From Bacteroidota bacterium (GTDB taxonomy: Bacteria; Bacteroidota; Bacteroidia; AKYH767-A; JABDAW01): 7,101 nucleotides of DNA. Below are positions 6,053 through 7,101 of the stretch, piece by piece (the stretch's first letter is position 1; the number at the start of each line of letters is the position of its first letter). Where the stretch lies: positions 1 through 7,101 of the forward strand of contig JAHEYM010000203.1 in NCBI GenBank assembly GCA_023251595.1. Reading direction: 5' to 3'. The notes under the pieces are model-generated. The model ran no database searches. It had not been told where the DNA came from and worked only from the letters and a program-made list of their open reading frames with translations. Position numbers and translations under genes: made by a program.

Positions 6053-6886
6053 TCAATTCAGACCAATTTTAAACGACAGTGGATAAATGGACGACATCTG
6101 TATTCTCGAATCTTTTTTTTCATCGTTATTGACAACCCATGTTGCCCCGAAATAGCCAATAGCAGCACCGAAGAACACATCGGAAGCCCAGTGTCTATCT
6201 GAATAAATTCTTGATGCCGCTGTGAGTACCGTGGGCAAATAAAATACAACTTTAAGAAGCCCGGATTCGGAATTTCTGGCAAATATGGTTGACATGCAGA
6301 TCGCGGCATCGACATGACCGGCGGGGAATGAATTATATGGACTATTTAATATTGTAAATGGTTTATAAGAAAATGGTCCCCTTTCCGTGAAGGGTCTTGA
6401 CCGTCCGGTAACTCCTTTTAGAGTTAATGAAACAGTTTCAGTTGTTAATAGTGATTCGATTAATTCATAACATACTTTTTTTGATTTTGGATGATCACCA
6501 ACATAGCCGGATATTCCAAATCCCAGAATTAATGCAGGGTAGGTGAAAAATCCTCCCCATTGATTTCCAATATCTACAGGTAAACTATGCGCGTATTGAG
6601 GATATCTCAAAAATTGATTGCGAACCTGATTATCTGCTTGTGTCAGCGCGACAGTGCCTCCGATCACTGTCCCGCATATTAACCAATCGGATAAAGACCA
6701 ATGAGCGGGAGTAGCGAAGAATTTGAAATACTCCGTTTTATATTGATGGAAATTGTACTTAGGTAATTCCTTTTTTGGAAGTGAATCCTGTGCGTTAAGG
6801 TGCGGAGAAAAGAAAACGACAAAACATATTAATATAATTGTGACGTAAGCGACAATTTTAATTTTATATGTAGAAACGCGCTTCAT
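6053..6886 (-). CDS. Exported PAP2-family phosphatase with PAGH variant motif
   Basis: The protein has 277 residues. A basic N-terminus and hydrophobic stretch (10-26) form a signal peptide, with a likely cut after HLNA (residue 32); an uncleaved anchor is possible. The PAP2 motifs are K157-x6-R164-P165 (KGVTGRSRP), P188-A-G-H191 (FPAGHVDAA) and S225-R-x5-H232-x3-D236 (SRIYSDRHWASDV). The middle motif has Ala where PSGH is usual; that Ser normally helps hold the phosphate, so activity may be altered but both His residues remain. Overall layout matches the next gene, including a C-terminal IYPLSFKIGLN resembling LYPLGITYDFN there, so they are tandem paralogues. It lacks the heptad-repeat linker of its neighbour. 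It begins 8 nt after an upstream stop, behind a purine-rich AAAAGAAA. Its lipid substrate is unknown. Confidence 0.92.
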   Translation of the reverse strand: MKRVSTYKIKIVAYVTIILICFVVFFSPHLNAQDSLPKKELPKYNFHQYKTEYFKFFATPAHWSLSDWLICGTVIGGTVALTQADNQVRNQFLRYPQYAHSLPVDIGNQWGGFFTYPALILGFGISGYVGDHPKSKKVCYELIESLLTTETVSLTLKGVTGRSRPFTERGPFSYKPFTILNSPYNSFPAGHVDAAICMSTIFARNSESGLLKVVFYLPTVLTAASRIYSDRHWASDVFFGAAIGYFGATWVVNNDEKKDSRIQMSSIYPLSFKIGLN

Positions 6887-6894
6887 TTTCTTTT

Positions 6895-7101
6895 CTAATT
6901 ATAATGACCTCTTCGTTGTTTGTCTTCGAGATAAAGTTCCAGAAATATTTTCTGTTCCGTCCTCGTTGATCTCAAGGTTGAATAGTCTCTGTAATGTCTG
7001 TTATCGTTATATATGAAATGTTCGAATCCCAAACTCAAACCGAGATATAACCGTAAGGTCGCTCGTGCCTTCAGAACCCCGATTATATTATTTTCAGGTG
7101 T
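6895..7101 (-). CDS. C-terminus of a possible outer-membrane beta-barrel protein (partial)
   Basis: An open frame enters from the right edge and runs 68 codons to a TAG at 6897-6895; the other two minus-strand frames stop almost at once. The residues show two stretches of alternating hydrophobic and polar character, ATLRLYLGLSLGFEHFIYN (14-32) and TEQKIFLELYLED (48-60), separated by a charged, Tyr-rich loop (NDNRHYRDYSTLRSTR). This is the pattern of the last strands and an outer loop of an outer-membrane barrel. It does not end in the usual terminal Phe but carries an extra charged tail, KQRRGHYN, which weakens the case. The gene stops 8 nt before the first PAP2 gene, so the three are probably co-transcribed and may serve a common envelope task. 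The family is not recognised; that this is a real coding end is fairly secure. Confidence 0.7.
   Translation of the reverse strand, partial: TPENNIIGVLKARATLRLYLGLSLGFEHFIYNDNRHYRDYSTLRSTRTEQKIFLELYLEDKQRRGHYN

Noticed and set aside
6058..6315. Second minus-strand open frame inside the PAGH PAP2 gene
   Set aside because: It is an out-of-frame overlap; the PAP2 motifs and C-terminus are in the other frame, and this one has no recognisable protein features.

Overview
The window looks like a piece of a Bacteroidota chromosome, probably Chitinophagales, Sphingobacteriales or a related order. The support is low GC, start codons preceded by A-rich leaders without a good Shine-Dalgarno sequence, a promoter element of the Bacteroidota form TAnnTTTG, and family-level protein resemblances (CHASE3/multi-PAS kinase, Rcp1-like receivers, an HMA-like/AraC regulator, exported PAP2 phosphatases). 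The genus cannot be fixed from the sequence alone. Every gene that I can support is on the minus strand, so transcription runs from high to low coordinates.

Region A (7101 to 5117) is a tight three-gene run. It begins with the C-terminal 68 residues of a possible outer-membrane beta-barrel protein, entering from the window edge. Two tandem, diverged, exported PAP2-family phosphatases follow, with gaps of only 8 and 6 nt. The first PAP2 protein has PAGH in place of the usual PSGH motif. The second carries a lysine-rich heptad-repeat linker after its signal peptide.

Region B (5116 to 791) is a four-gene signalling cassette: a single-domain receiver protein, a large membrane histidine kinase (CHASE3, three PAS domains, HisKA, HATPase), an AraC-type regulator with a degenerate HMA-like N-terminus, and a second single-domain receiver. 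A TAAGTTTG promoter element precedes the first receiver and abuts a perfect 8-bp dyad. A compact hairpin plus T-run directly follows the last gene. The likely logic is that the kinase senses an envelope or intracellular signal and phosphorylates one or both receivers. Neither receiver has an output domain, so they would act through protein contacts. The AraC protein has no receiver and would be linked indirectly, or is simply co-expressed.

Region C (790 to 1) holds a roughly 180-nt intergenic stretch with a 7-bp-arm inverted repeat, then a small coiled-coil lipoprotein resembling the sll1863-type stress proteins. After a 26-nt gap comes the N-terminus of a NarL/LuxR-like response regulator that runs off the window.

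There is no evidence for CRISPR, tRNA, rRNA, insertion sequences or phage genes. No gene-free stretch exceeds 300 bases. I see no clearly new system. The most unusual points are the twin-receiver/kinase/AraC cassette, the dyad built into its promoter, and the two diverged PAP2 paralogues.
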